64,000 nucleotides of DNA, from NCBI RefSeq assembly GCF_009846745.1, contig NZ_AQPF01000003.1, forward strand, positions 223,902 to 287,901, read 5' to 3'. Shown here in pieces: positions 23,174 through 31,732 of this stretch (within the stretch, counting starts at the first letter, position 1; every line of letters starts with the position of its first letter). Below the pieces are notes generated by a model, which saw only the letters and a program-made list of their open reading frames with translations, ran no database searches and was not told where the DNA came from. Both the position numbers and the translations under genes were made by a program. Source of the DNA: Alloalcanivorax xiamenensis. Lineage in GTDB: Bacteria; Pseudomonadota; Gammaproteobacteria; Pseudomonadales; Alcanivoracaceae.

Positions 23174-24070
23174 ATGTCTCAGGATTCACCCTCGTCCAAC
23201 GAGGCGCTGCTGGCCGCTTTGCATCACCAGCTCGGGCGCATCGCCAACGCTCTGGAAACCGCCACCGGCACCGCTCCGGTGTCCTTCCCCGAAGAGGCGT
23301 CGGCCTATCGCTGGGAACGCCGTCAGGGGCCGTTCGGCGGCGGCCGCCTGGTTGCGATCGAGAATCCCGCGTTGATCCGCTTCGACGATCTGCGCAACGT
23401 CGACCGCCAGCGACAGGCGATCGAACGCAACACGCGGCAATTCGTCACCGGCCGCCCCGCCAACAACGTTCTTCTCACTGGCGCCCGGGGTACCGGCAAG
23501 TCATCACTGGTGAAGGCCTGCCTGCAAGCCTTCCAGGATGAAGGACTGCGTCTGATCGAAATCGACAAGGAAGATCTCGCCGACCTGCGCCAGGTGGTCG
23601 CCCTGATCCGCCAACGCCCGGAACGCTTCATTCTGTTTTGCGACGATCTCTCGTTCGAGGAAGGAGAAGGCGGTTACAAGGCGCTGAAAACCGCCCTGGA
23701 CGGTTCGCTGACCGGCGCCGCCGCCAACATGCTGATTTATGCCACGTCCAACCGCCGTCATTTACTGCCGGAGAAGATGAGCGAGAACCTGGAGGCCCGT
23801 CCTGGCGAAAACGGCGAGATCCATCCCGGTGACACCACCGAGGAAAAGGTGTCGCTGTCGGAGCGGTTCGGCCTGTGGCTGAGTTTCTATCCTTTTACCC
23901 AGGACGATTACCTGCGCGCCGTGGACCAGTGGCTTCACTATTTTGGTTTCAACGATGCGGAAGCGGCGGCGTTGCGCGACGAGGCGGTGCTGTGGTCCCG
24001 TACCCGCGGCGCCCGCTCCGGACGCATCGCCTGGCAATTCGCCCGCGACCAGGCCGGGCGGCGGGGCTGA
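23174..24070 (+). CDS. DUF815 family AAA+ ATPase
   Basis: 298-residue P-loop protein. Walker A GARGTGKS at residues 103-110, Walker B FILFCDDLSFE (about 152-162), sensor-like LIYATSNRRHLLPEKM, and a C-terminal lid with the REDNE-like SERFGLWLSFYPFTQDDYL. This is the DUF815 (YraL/ATP-binding) family, widespread in proteobacteria, whose cellular role is not established. Monocistronic by spacing; a REP-like pair follows. The start at 23174 is the first ATG before conserved sequence. Confidence 0.85.
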   Translation: MSQDSPSSNEALLAALHHQLGRIANALETATGTAPVSFPEEASAYRWERRQGPFGGGRLVAIENPALIRFDDLRNVDRQRQAIERNTRQFVTGRPANNVLLTGARGTGKSSLVKACLQAFQDEGLRLIEIDKEDLADLRQVVALIRQRPERFILFCDDLSFEEGEGGYKALKTALDGSLTGAAANMLIYATSNRRHLLPEKMSENLEARPGENGEIHPGDTTEEKVSLSERFGLWLSFYPFTQDDYLRAVDQWLHYFGFNDAEAAALRDEAVLWSRTRGARSGRIAWQFARDQAGRRG

Positions 24071-24126
24071 TCGCCCGTGGACATTGATACCCCACAGTTG
24101 GAAGAACAGCCCTGGACGCAAAACTG

Positions 24127-24196
24127 TTCGCCGGCAAGCCAGCTTCCCACAGCCGCTTCGTAGCCCCCTGTGAGAAGCTGGCTTGCTAGCGAATAC
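24127..24196. repeat. REP-like inverted pair, copy 3
   Basis: TTCGCCGGCAAGCCAGCTTC with CCCACAG, then the inverse GAGAAGCTGGCTTGCTAGCG. It lies between the convergent ends of the DUF815 and fimX-like genes and is able to fold in either transcript. Confidence 0.75.
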
Positions 24197-24200
24197 CGCG

Positions 24201-26291
24201 TCACTCCTCCTCGGCTTCCGTCACCAGCAACGCCTCCGTGGGCGCCTGCAGGTAGTAACCCTGCAGGTAATCCACCCCGCCCAGAGTCCATAGCGCCTGC
24301 ATCTGCGCGGCGGATTCAACGAATCCGACCACCGTGCGGCACCCCTGCTCGCCGGCCCGTTTGACCAGATCGGCGAAACGGTCACGGCTTTCCGGTTTGC
24401 CCAGTTCCTGGGTGAACGACCCCTCGAACTTGACCATGCTGGCGGGTAAATGCTCAAGCAATTTGAACGGGTCCAGACTGCCACCAAACCGGCTGATCGA
24501 CAGACCACAGCCCAGTTTGCGAAGGTCCCGGCCAAACGCCGCCGCCTGCTTCAAGTGATTCACCGCATCCCCCTCGGTGAGCTGGAAGGTCACCTGGGCC
24601 GGGCGTAACCGCGCCGCGCGCAAGGCTTTGGCCAACCAGTCCACCAAACCGGCTTCGCCCACCGAGAAGCCACTGAGGTTGATCAACAGCCCCGGTACCC
24701 GCGATTGTGTCGCGGCGGCGCGCATGGCGTTCAGTATGATCCAACGATCCACCCGTCCGGCCATGCCCATTTCCGCGGCCACCGGCATGAACTCGGCGGC
24801 GGCCAGAGGCTCCCCCTGGCGTTGCGGCATCTGCACGAACACCTCGAACAGCTGCTCACGATCATCGTTCAGGTTCATCAGAGGTTGATAGCGCAGTTGG
24901 AACCCGTTGTGCTCCAACGCTTCGCGCAGACTCAGCACGATCGCCTCCCGAGACCCGGAAGCGACGTCGTCCATGGGATCGTGCACCTTCACCGCGTTAC
25001 CCTTGCCGCCGTTTTCGCGCTGGGCCTGATGGCAGCATTTCAAGGCCAGTGTCAGGATCGAGTGACTGCTGCGGGCATCCTCGCGGGCGAAAGCCAGCCC
25101 GACACTGGCACTGATATGAACGGTACGGGAAGCCACTTCCGGCATCAGTCCGGCGATGCCGGTGCACAGCGACTCCGCCATGGCACGCGCCTCATCGATG
25201 TCGTTGACCGGCCGCAGCACGGCAAAGTCCTCACCATCCATGCGCGCCAACTTGGCGTCGGCGCAATGCCGGCGCAGCCAGTCCGCCACCGCCCGCAACA
25301 CCTGATCCGCGTTCTCCACGCCCAGAGCGGATTGGTGCTGCTCGAAGTCATCCACCCGCAAATACAGCACCGCCGCCAGTTGCCCCTGGCGGACCGCCTC
25401 CGCCACCGCCTGGTCCAACTGCTCCATGAACCAGGAACGGCTGTACAAGCCGGTGACCTGGTCGGTCTGCACGATCTCATCCAACCGCGCCTGAATCGCG
25501 TTTTCATCCACCTCGCTGACGCGAATCACGATCTGGGTACAGGTCTCGCCGTCATAGGTACTGGGGGAGAACACGAAGGTCGCGTCGAACTCCTCGCCGT
25601 CGGTACGCAGCCCCCGGCATTGCAGTTCGTCGGTCTGACTGGCGTCGGCGGCGCGGCCACGCAGCAACTGCTTCAGACGGGCGTGGTCGCTGGCGGAGAT
25701 CAGATCCATGATCGGCACGCCAGCCAGATCGTCCGCGCTCTGATAGCCGAACATCGAGACATAGTTGTCATTGGCGTGAATATGCATGCCGTCGAGGACA
25801 TAGGCAATGGCGTCCCGGCTCTGGTCCATCAGCAACGCCAGCCGCTTTTCCGCCTCGTGGCGAATGATCTCCGAGTGTTGCAATTCCCGGCGCAGACGCA
25901 GGAACTCGATCATCCGGTCCACCATCAACATCAGCAGTTCGCGATCGTCCACCGGCACCACCGCCCGGGCGCCCGCCATCATGGCGGTACGCACCCGGTC
26001 CGCCGAGTAATCATCGCACAGCAGCACCACCGGCAAGGCCCGCCCCAGGCGATTGATGTGCTCCAGCGCCCGCTCAAAGCTGCCGTCGCCAAAACGGGGC
26101 CGGCACAGCATCAACTCCCAGGTGCCGCCCTTCAGGGCCTGGGCCAGATTTTCATCGTTCAGGGCCAGATGGGCCCGGGTAGCACGCCCGGCATTGCGCA
26201 GGGCGTTCATCAGTTGTTCCGCGTCGTCCTGGGAATCGTGCGCGATCAGCAGGCGAAGGGTATCGAGAGCGTAACTCATCGGCGCATTCAC
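24201..26291 (-). CDS. fimX: FimX-like REC-PAS-GGDEF-EAL protein with degenerate motifs
   Basis: 696 residues, close to the 691 of P. aeruginosa FimX and with the same order: receiver-like domain (about 10-130, without the usual phospho-Asp context), PAS (140-260), GGDEF-like (270-435) and EAL-like (445-690). The GGDEF signature reads DGEDF (RMDGEDFAVL, about 350) and the EAL signature reads EVF (QLFEVFVQMP, about 480). Both activities are therefore probably lost, leaving c-di-GMP binding by the EAL domain, as in FimX, which controls type IV pilus assembly and twitching. GTG start at 26291; an in-frame ATG lies 4 codons inside. Partner genes PilZ/PilB are not in the window. Confidence 0.75.
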   Translation of the reverse strand: MNAPMSYALDTLRLLIAHDSQDDAEQLMNALRNAGRATRAHLALNDENLAQALKGGTWELMLCRPRFGDGSFERALEHINRLGRALPVVLLCDDYSADRVRTAMMAGARAVVPVDDRELLMLMVDRMIEFLRLRRELQHSEIIRHEAEKRLALLMDQSRDAIAYVLDGMHIHANDNYVSMFGYQSADDLAGVPIMDLISASDHARLKQLLRGRAADASQTDELQCRGLRTDGEEFDATFVFSPSTYDGETCTQIVIRVSEVDENAIQARLDEIVQTDQVTGLYSRSWFMEQLDQAVAEAVRQGQLAAVLYLRVDDFEQHQSALGVENADQVLRAVADWLRRHCADAKLARMDGEDFAVLRPVNDIDEARAMAESLCTGIAGLMPEVASRTVHISASVGLAFAREDARSSHSILTLALKCCHQAQRENGGKGNAVKVHDPMDDVASGSREAIVLSLREALEHNGFQLRYQPLMNLNDDREQLFEVFVQMPQRQGEPLAAAEFMPVAAEMGMAGRVDRWIILNAMRAAATQSRVPGLLINLSGFSVGEAGLVDWLAKALRAARLRPAQVTFQLTEGDAVNHLKQAAAFGRDLRKLGCGLSISRFGGSLDPFKLLEHLPASMVKFEGSFTQELGKPESRDRFADLVKRAGEQGCRTVVGFVESAAQMQALWTLGGVDYLQGYYLQAPTEALLVTEAEEE

Positions 26292-26372
26292 TCATCCATT
26301 ATTCGTAGATGAACTATTGTGCCTGACCCTTTCGGGTTCTCCAAAACGATCCTTCGATCGTGTGAAAAAGGA

Positions 26373-27311
26373 TCAACCGCAATCCTGCGCGGAGGGTCTG
26401 GACACCGGCCCCGGTTCCCAGGCCCAGCGCAAATGGTCGTGCAAACGCCGCGCTTCGTCACCGCCGCGCCGGGTCAGCGCCGCCGCCAGCGGCCGGGGGT
26501 CGAAATAACGCGTGTTGAAGCCGCCACCGGAATCGGCGCGGGAAGGCGGCCGGTCGGAATCCAGCTCCACCCGGAACAAGGCCCGTCCTTCCAGCGGCTC
26601 CAGGGTCAGCCAGCGAGCCCATTGCGCGGCCGCCCGATACAACGCCAGCACGGCGGGTCGCGACAAGGCCCCCGGTTGAGCGCTGGCCAGCAGCACCAGA
26701 CGGCCGTAGGTCACCGCCACCGTGGTTTCCCGCCCCGGCCAGTCCACGTCATCCACCGCCATGGCCTCCAGCTCTTGGTGCTCGGCTACCGCGTAGAGCC
26801 GGTGCAGACGCCGCCACAATCCCGGCTCCGGGGGACGGTGCAGCAGCAAATACAGCAACAGACCGTGCCCCAGTTGCTCCAGGGTCCGTTGCAGCGCCAC
26901 GGCCGCGGCCTGACGCGATGGCAACCCACGCCCCGCCAACACCGAACGTGCCACGCCCTGATACCCCAGCGCCAGGCGATCATGCAGGCGTACCCCCAGA
27001 TACAACACTTCCAAATCGGTGCCGCGCGGAGACAACGGTAAATTGAGTAAGTCACCGTCCAGAGCCTGACGGCATTGCCGGACTCGTGGCCGGCACAATT
27101 CCAGCAGGGTCATCCGCAAGGGGGCCTCCGCCCGCAGGCGGCAAAGATCAGAGAGCACCGCGGCCAAAAGCTCCACGCTTTCCAGCGGGTCCTCCATGGG
27201 TAACTTCGCCAGCCAGGCGGCCAGACGGCGGGGGCGGTGATTGGCGAACGGCAAGCGATCCAGGTCCGGCGCGCGTTCCTCGGCCGGTATGGTCCAGATG
27301 ACCTCATCCAT
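26373..27311 (-). CDS. Conserved hypothetical protein upstream of fimX-like gene
   Basis: 312-residue soluble protein, largely helical, rich in Leu, Ala and Arg; no signal peptide or membrane segment. It begins MDEVIWTIPAEERAPDLDRL and carries PLSPRGTDLEVLYLGVRLHD and AMAVDDVDWPGRETTVAVTY. The start at 27311 is 8 bases after GGGGAAG; an in-frame start further upstream (27386) lacks a ribosome site. It lies 81 bases upstream of the fimX-like gene on the same strand. In Pseudomonas an uncharacterised gene also accompanies fimX, so a shared role in c-di-GMP/pilus control is possible, but I do not recognise a domain. Confidence 0.6.
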   Translation of the reverse strand: MDEVIWTIPAEERAPDLDRLPFANHRPRRLAAWLAKLPMEDPLESVELLAAVLSDLCRLRAEAPLRMTLLELCRPRVRQCRQALDGDLLNLPLSPRGTDLEVLYLGVRLHDRLALGYQGVARSVLAGRGLPSRQAAAVALQRTLEQLGHGLLLYLLLHRPPEPGLWRRLHRLYAVAEHQELEAMAVDDVDWPGRETTVAVTYGRLVLLASAQPGALSRPAVLALYRAAAQWARWLTLEPLEGRALFRVELDSDRPPSRADSGGGFNTRYFDPRPLAAALTRRGGDEARRLHDHLRWAWEPGPVSRPSAQDCG

Positions 27312-27333
27312 GACGGTGCTTCCCCAACAATTC

Positions 27334-27355
27334 GAGGCCCTTGATTCAGGGCCTC
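27334..27355. terminator. Hairpin between epmB and the hypothetical gene
   Basis: GAGGCCC (27334-27340) pairs with GGGCCTC (27349-27355) around an 8-base loop. No strong T-run on either side; a possible weak terminator or operator upstream of 27311. Confidence 0.3.
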
Positions 27356-27520
27356 TTGATTCGAGCTTTGCGGCGTAACCCAACAATTATTTGTGACTCA
27401 CATCACAGAATTTAATTGAATAAAAAGAAAATGTAAAACTCGCCACGGCGCCTGGATTAATGCCGCCCCACCGTTGTGGCACAACCCGCCCGGCATGACG
27501 TTTTCATCGTCTTTGGGTTT

Positions 27521-27553
27521 AGCGTGCTGGCGTGTTGCGTGTATGCGTACTGG
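27521..27553. repeat. GCGTGTTGCGTGTATGCGT repeat
   Basis: Single copy of the GCGTGTTGCGTG motif (inverse CACGCAACACGC), also present at 37711, 41099 and 41256 in either orientation. Elsewhere it flanks the REP-like pairs. Confidence 0.5.
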
Positions 27554-27555
27554 AC

Positions 27556-28584
27556 TCACCCCGCCAATACCGTCTTGGCGTCCTCCCCGGGCTCCTCCCG
27601 CGCCAGCCGCGGCACCAGAAAACCAGGCAAGCGCCCACGCATTTCCCGCACCAGCGCCAGGGCCCGCCGGTCGTCCACGGCGAAATGCGCGGCGCCGGCC
27701 ACCGCGTCCAGCTGGTGCAGGTAATAGGGCAGCACCCGCGCCTCGTGCAAGGCCTCGGACAAGTCCACCAGGGCATCGCTGTCGTCGTTCACCCCGGCCA
27801 GCAACACCGACTGGTTCAGCAGGGTGACCCCCGCCGCGCCAAGATCGGCACAGGCCACCGCCAGTTCTGGAGAGATCTCCCGGGCATGATTGGCATGAAA
27901 CACCACCGTGGTACGCCAGCGCGGCCGGGCCAGCAATTCGATCAGTTCCTGATCCAGCCGGGCCGGCAGCACCACCGGCGTGCGCGTGTGCACGCGCAGC
28001 CGGCGCAGATGCGGCAAAGCCGCCAGTTCATCCAGCAACCGCCGCAACCGGTCGTTACTCAAGGTCAGCGGGTCACCGCCGCTGAGAATCACTTCCTGAA
28101 TATCCTCACGCCGCGCCAGCCAATCCAGCGCCGCCCGCCAGCGTCCGCCGCTGAGATGGGTCTGATAGGGAAAATGACGGCGGAAACAATAGCGGCAGTG
28201 CACCGCGCAGGCGCCGGTCACCACCAGCAAGGCGCGCCCGTGGTACTTGTGCAGCACCCCCGGCACCGGTGTATGCACGCTTTCATCCAGCGGATCCGGC
28301 CCGTAGCCCGGCACCTCGCGGCGTTCATCGCGGTGCGCGAGCACCTGCCTCAGCAGCGGATCCTTGGGATTGCCCTTTTCGATCCGGTCCAGATAGGCCC
28401 GTGGCACGCGCAGGGGAAAATCACTGTCCGGATCGGCCCCGGCGGCCAGTTCGGCACGGTCCAGTTCCAGCAGTTCGCAGAGGCGGTCCAGATCAGTGAC
28501 CAGATCCGCTTGCTGCCGGCGCCACTCCGGCACCTGCCAACCGTCGGCCTCCTGCGTTATCATGGCCAACCTTTGTAACGCCAT
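27556..28584 (-). CDS. epmB: EF-P (R)-beta-lysylation protein, lysine 2,3-aminomutase
   Basis: 342-residue radical SAM, PLP-dependent aminomutase that converts (S)-alpha-lysine to (R)-beta-lysine for loading on elongation factor P. The Fe-S motif CAVHCRYC (Cys126, Cys130, Cys133) is followed by FRRHFPY. The SAM-binding EVILSGGDPLTLSNDRL and the strand LRRLRVHTRTPVVLPARLDQ are typical. Compared with clostridial KamA it lacks the long C-terminal part, as expected for EpmB. The ATG at 28584 is 8 bases after AGGA. Divergent from efp, with only 31 bases between start codons. Confidence 0.92.
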   Translation of the reverse strand: MALQRLAMITQEADGWQVPEWRRQQADLVTDLDRLCELLELDRAELAAGADPDSDFPLRVPRAYLDRIEKGNPKDPLLRQVLAHRDERREVPGYGPDPLDESVHTPVPGVLHKYHGRALLVVTGACAVHCRYCFRRHFPYQTHLSGGRWRAALDWLARREDIQEVILSGGDPLTLSNDRLRRLLDELAALPHLRRLRVHTRTPVVLPARLDQELIELLARPRWRTTVVFHANHAREISPELAVACADLGAAGVTLLNQSVLLAGVNDDSDALVDLSEALHEARVLPYYLHQLDAVAGAAHFAVDDRRALALVREMRGRLPGFLVPRLAREEPGEDAKTVLAG

Positions 28585-28615
28585 CGAAAGATTCCTGAAT
28601 CAACGGAAAGGGTTT

Positions 28616-29185
28616 ATGGCCAACTATTCTACCAGTGAATTCAAGTCCGGCTTGAAAGTGATGCTTGATGGGGACCCCTGTTCCATCATCGAGAACGAGT
28701 TCGTCAAGCCCGGCAAGGGCCAGGCATTCAACCGGGTCAAACTGCGCAACCTGAAAAGCGGCAAGGTCTGGGAACGGACCTTCAAGTCCGGGGACAGCCT
28801 GGAAGGCGCCGACGTCATGGACGTGGAGATGCAGTATCTCTACAGCGATGGCGAGTTCTGGCACTTCATGGATCCGCAGAGCTTCGAGCAAAAAGCCGCC
28901 GATGCCGCCGCCGTGGGCGACGCCAAGCAGTGGCTGAAGGAAGAGGACCTGTGCGAAATCACCCTCTACAACGGTGAACCGCTGTCGGTGTCCGCGCCCA
29001 ACTTCGTCGAGTTGGAGATCGTGGAAACCGATCCCGGCCTGAAAGGCGACACCGCCGGCACCGGCGGCAAACCCGCCACCCTCACCACCGGCGCGGTGGT
29101 CCGGGTGCCGCTGTTCGTGCAGGTGGGCGAGGTGGTCAAGGTGGACACCCGCACCGGCGAATACGTCGGTCGGATCAAAGGCTGA
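28616..29185 (+). CDS. efp: Elongation factor P
   Basis: 189-residue translation factor that binds the ribosome between P and E sites and relieves stalling at polyproline stretches. It has the KOW-like domain 1, two OB domains and the C-terminal signature TGEYVGRIKG. The modified loop reads FVKPGKGQA with Lys34 present, as needed for beta-lysylation. With epmA directly downstream and epmB divergent, the complete E. coli-type modification path is encoded here. The ATG at 28616 follows GGAAAGG. Confidence 0.97.
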   Translation: MANYSTSEFKSGLKVMLDGDPCSIIENEFVKPGKGQAFNRVKLRNLKSGKVWERTFKSGDSLEGADVMDVEMQYLYSDGEFWHFMDPQSFEQKAADAAAVGDAKQWLKEEDLCEITLYNGEPLSVSAPNFVELEIVETDPGLKGDTAGTGGKPATLTTGAVVRVPLFVQVGEVVKVDTRTGEYVGRIKG

Positions 29186-29219
29186 GCATCGCCTGGCCGT
29201 GTCCTGACGCCGGATAACC

Positions 29220-30158
29220 ATGTCATCCCGGATCTGGCAGCCCGCCGCCTCCCTGGAGGCCATGAAAGCGCGCGCCGAGCTGTTGAGCACGGTGCGCGCT
29301 TTTTTTGCCGACCGTGGCGTGCTGGAGGTGGAAACCCCCGCCCTGGCCACTCACGGCGTCACCGACCCGCACATCCATTGCATCGAAGTGCCCGGCTACG
29401 GCTGGCTGCAGAGCTCGCCGGAGTACCACATGAAGCGGCTGCTGGCCGCCGGCAGCGGCCCGATCTACCAGTTGTCCCGGGTGTTCCGTCACGGTGAGGC
29501 CGGCCCCCGCCACAATCCGGAATTCACCATGCTGGAGTGGTATCGGCCCGGTTTCTCTCTGGAACAATTGATCGACGAGTGCCTTGCGCTGTTAGGCCAG
29601 TGGCTCCGCTGTCCCCACACCATCCGCCCGTTCCGGCACCTGTTCGCCGAAGTGACCGGGCTGGATCCACTGACCTGTCCGCCAGCGGCGCTGGTGACCG
29701 CCGCCGTCGAGGCCGGCGCGCCGCACGGTCTGGATCACGGCCAGTCAGCGGACTTCCTGATGGCGACACAAGTGGAAACCGCCCTGGATCCGGCCACCCT
29801 CACCGTGGTCACCGACTTCCCCGCCTGGGCGGCGGCGCTGGCTCAGGTGCGGGAGGATGAGGACGGCGTGCCGGTGGCACGGCGCTTCGAGATTTACCAC
29901 GGCGGCCTGGAGCTGGCCAACGGCTATCAGGAATTGACCGACGCCGGCGAGCAGGCCCGGCGCTTCGCCGCCGACAACCAACAGCGTGCCGGACACGGTG
30001 ACCAGGCCATGGCACCGGACCCGCATCTTCTGGCCGCGCTGCAAGCCGGCCTGCCCCCCTGCAGTGGCGTGGCCATGGGGGTGGAACGGCTATTGATGGC
30101 CATCCACGGATACCGCGACATCCGCCAGGTGCTCACCTTCCCCACCCAGCGGGCGTGA
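29220..30158 (+). CDS. epmA: EF-P lysine ligase (GenX/PoxA)
   Basis: 312-residue class II aminoacyl-tRNA synthetase-like protein that attaches beta-lysine to Lys34 of EF-P. It lacks the anticodon-binding domain, as expected. Motif 2 is VFRHGEAGPRHNPEFTMLEW, motif 3 GVAMGVERLLMAI, and the lysine pocket includes FEIYHGGLELANGYQELTDA. It begins 34 bases after efp and is presumably co-transcribed. Its last 69 bases overlap the end of the convergent hydrolase gene. Confidence 0.95.
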   Translation: MSSRIWQPAASLEAMKARAELLSTVRAFFADRGVLEVETPALATHGVTDPHIHCIEVPGYGWLQSSPEYHMKRLLAAGSGPIYQLSRVFRHGEAGPRHNPEFTMLEWYRPGFSLEQLIDECLALLGQWLRCPHTIRPFRHLFAEVTGLDPLTCPPAALVTAAVEAGAPHGLDHGQSADFLMATQVETALDPATLTVVTDFPAWAAALAQVREDEDGVPVARRFEIYHGGLELANGYQELTDAGEQARRFAADNQQRAGHGDQAMAPDPHLLAALQAGLPPCSGVAMGVERLLMAIHGYRDIRQVLTFPTQRA

Positions 30159-31052
30159 TGCCCCGGCGCGGCGCGCGGTGGCGGCAATCAGTTCTCCGAC
30201 ACGCGGCAACACGGCGGGTGGCAGGTCATGGCCCATCCCTTCCAGAATCGCCAGTCGGGCACCGGGAATCGCCTTGGCCGAGGCCTTGCCGCCGGCGGGG
30301 CGGATCAGCGGATCACTGCCCCCATGAATGATTTGCGCCGGGCATTGGACCCGGCGCAAATACCGGTTGAGGCTGCCGGTGGCGAGAATGGCCATGAATT
30401 GATTACGGATGCCGCGCGGATTCAAGCCACGTTCCCAACTCTGCCGAAACGCCCGCTCCAGGTCCTGCTGATCCTGCGGCAGGGTGCCGCCGATCCTGCT
30501 CATCATGTCACGGCCAAACGCCAGATACTGGTCCAGGGTTTCCACTTTCACTTTCGGCGCCACCAGGGTCTTCAACGCCGCCGGCTTCGGTGGCGGCAGA
30601 AACGGGCTGTTATTGCTGGACATGATCGAGGTGAGGCTGAGAACCCGGTCACTCCGGGTCGCCGCGGTCAGCTGCGCGATCATGCCGCCCATGGAAGCGC
30701 CCACCAAATGCGCCCTGGCAATGCCGAGAGCATCCAGCAGGCCGACGGTATCCGCCACCATATCCACCAGCGTGTACGGCGCCGCCACCGGCATCCCCAG
30801 CATATAACGCGCCATAGCGCCCACCGGCCCCTGCCGGATCGGCGCGCGAATGGCGGTGGACATCCCCGCGTCCCGGTTATCAAAAGCGATCACCCGGTAA
30901 CCGCGTCGCGCCAGATCATTCAGCAGCGCCTCCGGCCAGAACACCCACTGGGCGGACAACCCCATGATGAACAGGATCGGCTCGCCGTCCTCGGGCCCGC
31001 GGGCGTCGTAGTACAGCTCCATACCATTGCTTTTGATGATTCCGGATGACAC
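30090..31052 (-). CDS. Alpha/beta hydrolase
   Basis: 320-residue alpha/beta-fold hydrolase: HG-like oxyanion region ILFIMGLSAQWVFWPEAL, nucleophile elbow GASMGG (about residue 118), acid region IIHGGSDPLIRPAGG and catalytic His in EGMGHDLPPAVLP. Similar to esterases/proline-iminopeptidase-like enzymes; substrate unknown. The start is GTG at 31052, 8 bases after AGGAG. The C-terminal 23 codons are antisense to the end of epmA; the tail past the His (about 290-320) is the overlapping part and could be an extension by loss of an earlier stop. A half copy of the 8.9-kb inverted repeat lies just upstream of the start. Confidence 0.85.
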   Translation of the reverse strand: MSSGIIKSNGMELYYDARGPEDGEPILFIMGLSAQWVFWPEALLNDLARRGYRVIAFDNRDAGMSTAIRAPIRQGPVGAMARYMLGMPVAAPYTLVDMVADTVGLLDALGIARAHLVGASMGGMIAQLTAATRSDRVLSLTSIMSSNNSPFLPPPKPAALKTLVAPKVKVETLDQYLAFGRDMMSRIGGTLPQDQQDLERAFRQSWERGLNPRGIRNQFMAILATGSLNRYLRRVQCPAQIIHGGSDPLIRPAGGKASAKAIPGARLAILEGMGHDLPPAVLPRVGELIAATARRAGASRPLGGEGEHLADVAVSVDGHQ

Positions 31053-31064
31053 CTGGACGCTCCT

Positions 31065-31094
31065 TAGGACCTGTTCACACTACTTTCGTCCCGC
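31065..31094. repeat. Half copy of the 8.9-kb inverted-repeat element
   Basis: TAGGACCTGTTCACACTACT followed by TTCGTCCCGCC matches one arm of the repeat at 8860-8947. Here a single arm stands upstream of the hydrolase start. Confidence 0.6.
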
Positions 31095-31195
31095 CCCCGA
31101 TCTCGGAGCGCCGACGCGATAACGGATTAAAGGGTAAGCAAGGCCGGGAAGGTCAACAAGCCATCCCCATCGGTTTGGCCCCGCCGGCATGGCCT

Positions 31196-31624
31196 TCAGC
31201 CTTCATCTTCCTGCAGACAGCGACGCAGCAGCCGCGTCAGGGAGGCCTGATCGGAAGCGGACAACGGCTCACAGAGATGGTGCAGCGCGCGCCGCTCGAT
31301 GCGGGCGCAAAGAGATGCCGTGCTCAAACCCTTGGCGGTCAGCGAGACCCTGGCGGCGCGGCGGTCCAGGTCATTCACCTGGCGTTCCACCAACCCCTCT
31401 TCCACCAAGGCGGTCACCAACCGGGTCAACTGGCCCTTGTCCCTGCCGGAGCACGCCGCCACATCGCGCATCCCCATCGCCCCGCGCCGTTGCAGCAGCA
31501 ACAGCACCTGCACCGCCGGTGGCGGCAAGCGTATGCCCTCGCGGCGCAACCCGTCGCGCAGCTCCCGACGCAGACGGATCAACACGCCGTCCAGAGCCTG
31601 AGACAGCTCATTCAATACATCCAA
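31196..31624 (-). CDS. MarR-family transcriptional regulator
   Basis: 142-residue winged-helix regulator: LPPPAVQVLLLLQRRGAMGM, recognition region ACSGRDKGQLTRLVTALVEE, and the wing ERQVNDLDRRAARVSLTAKG with the conserved Asp-Arg. The start is a TTG at 31624 preceded by AGGAGGAATTCGGC, a strong ribosome site; no in-frame ATG is available nearby. It lies downstream of the hydrolase on the same strand? No: the hydrolase lies further along its direction of transcription, 143 bases after this stop, so the two could form an operon with the regulator first. Confidence 0.85.
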   Translation of the reverse strand: MDVLNELSQALDGVLIRLRRELRDGLRREGIRLPPPAVQVLLLLQRRGAMGMRDVAACSGRDKGQLTRLVTALVEEGLVERQVNDLDRRAARVSLTAKGLSTASLCARIERRALHHLCEPLSASDQASLTRLLRRCLQEDEG

Positions 31625-31732
31625 GCCGAATTCCTCCTGCCGCGGTTCCCGATCGGCCCCGTCACCATCCGAAATTATTGACCAAGTCTATCAAAGCCCC
31701 CATCGGGAAGCGCGCGACGCCGGCAATCCCGA

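Noticed and set aside
24705..26312. A 535-codon plus-strand open frame opposite the fimX-like gene
   Set aside because: Shadow frame with His/Gln/Arg-rich translation; the minus-strand protein has four recognisable domains.
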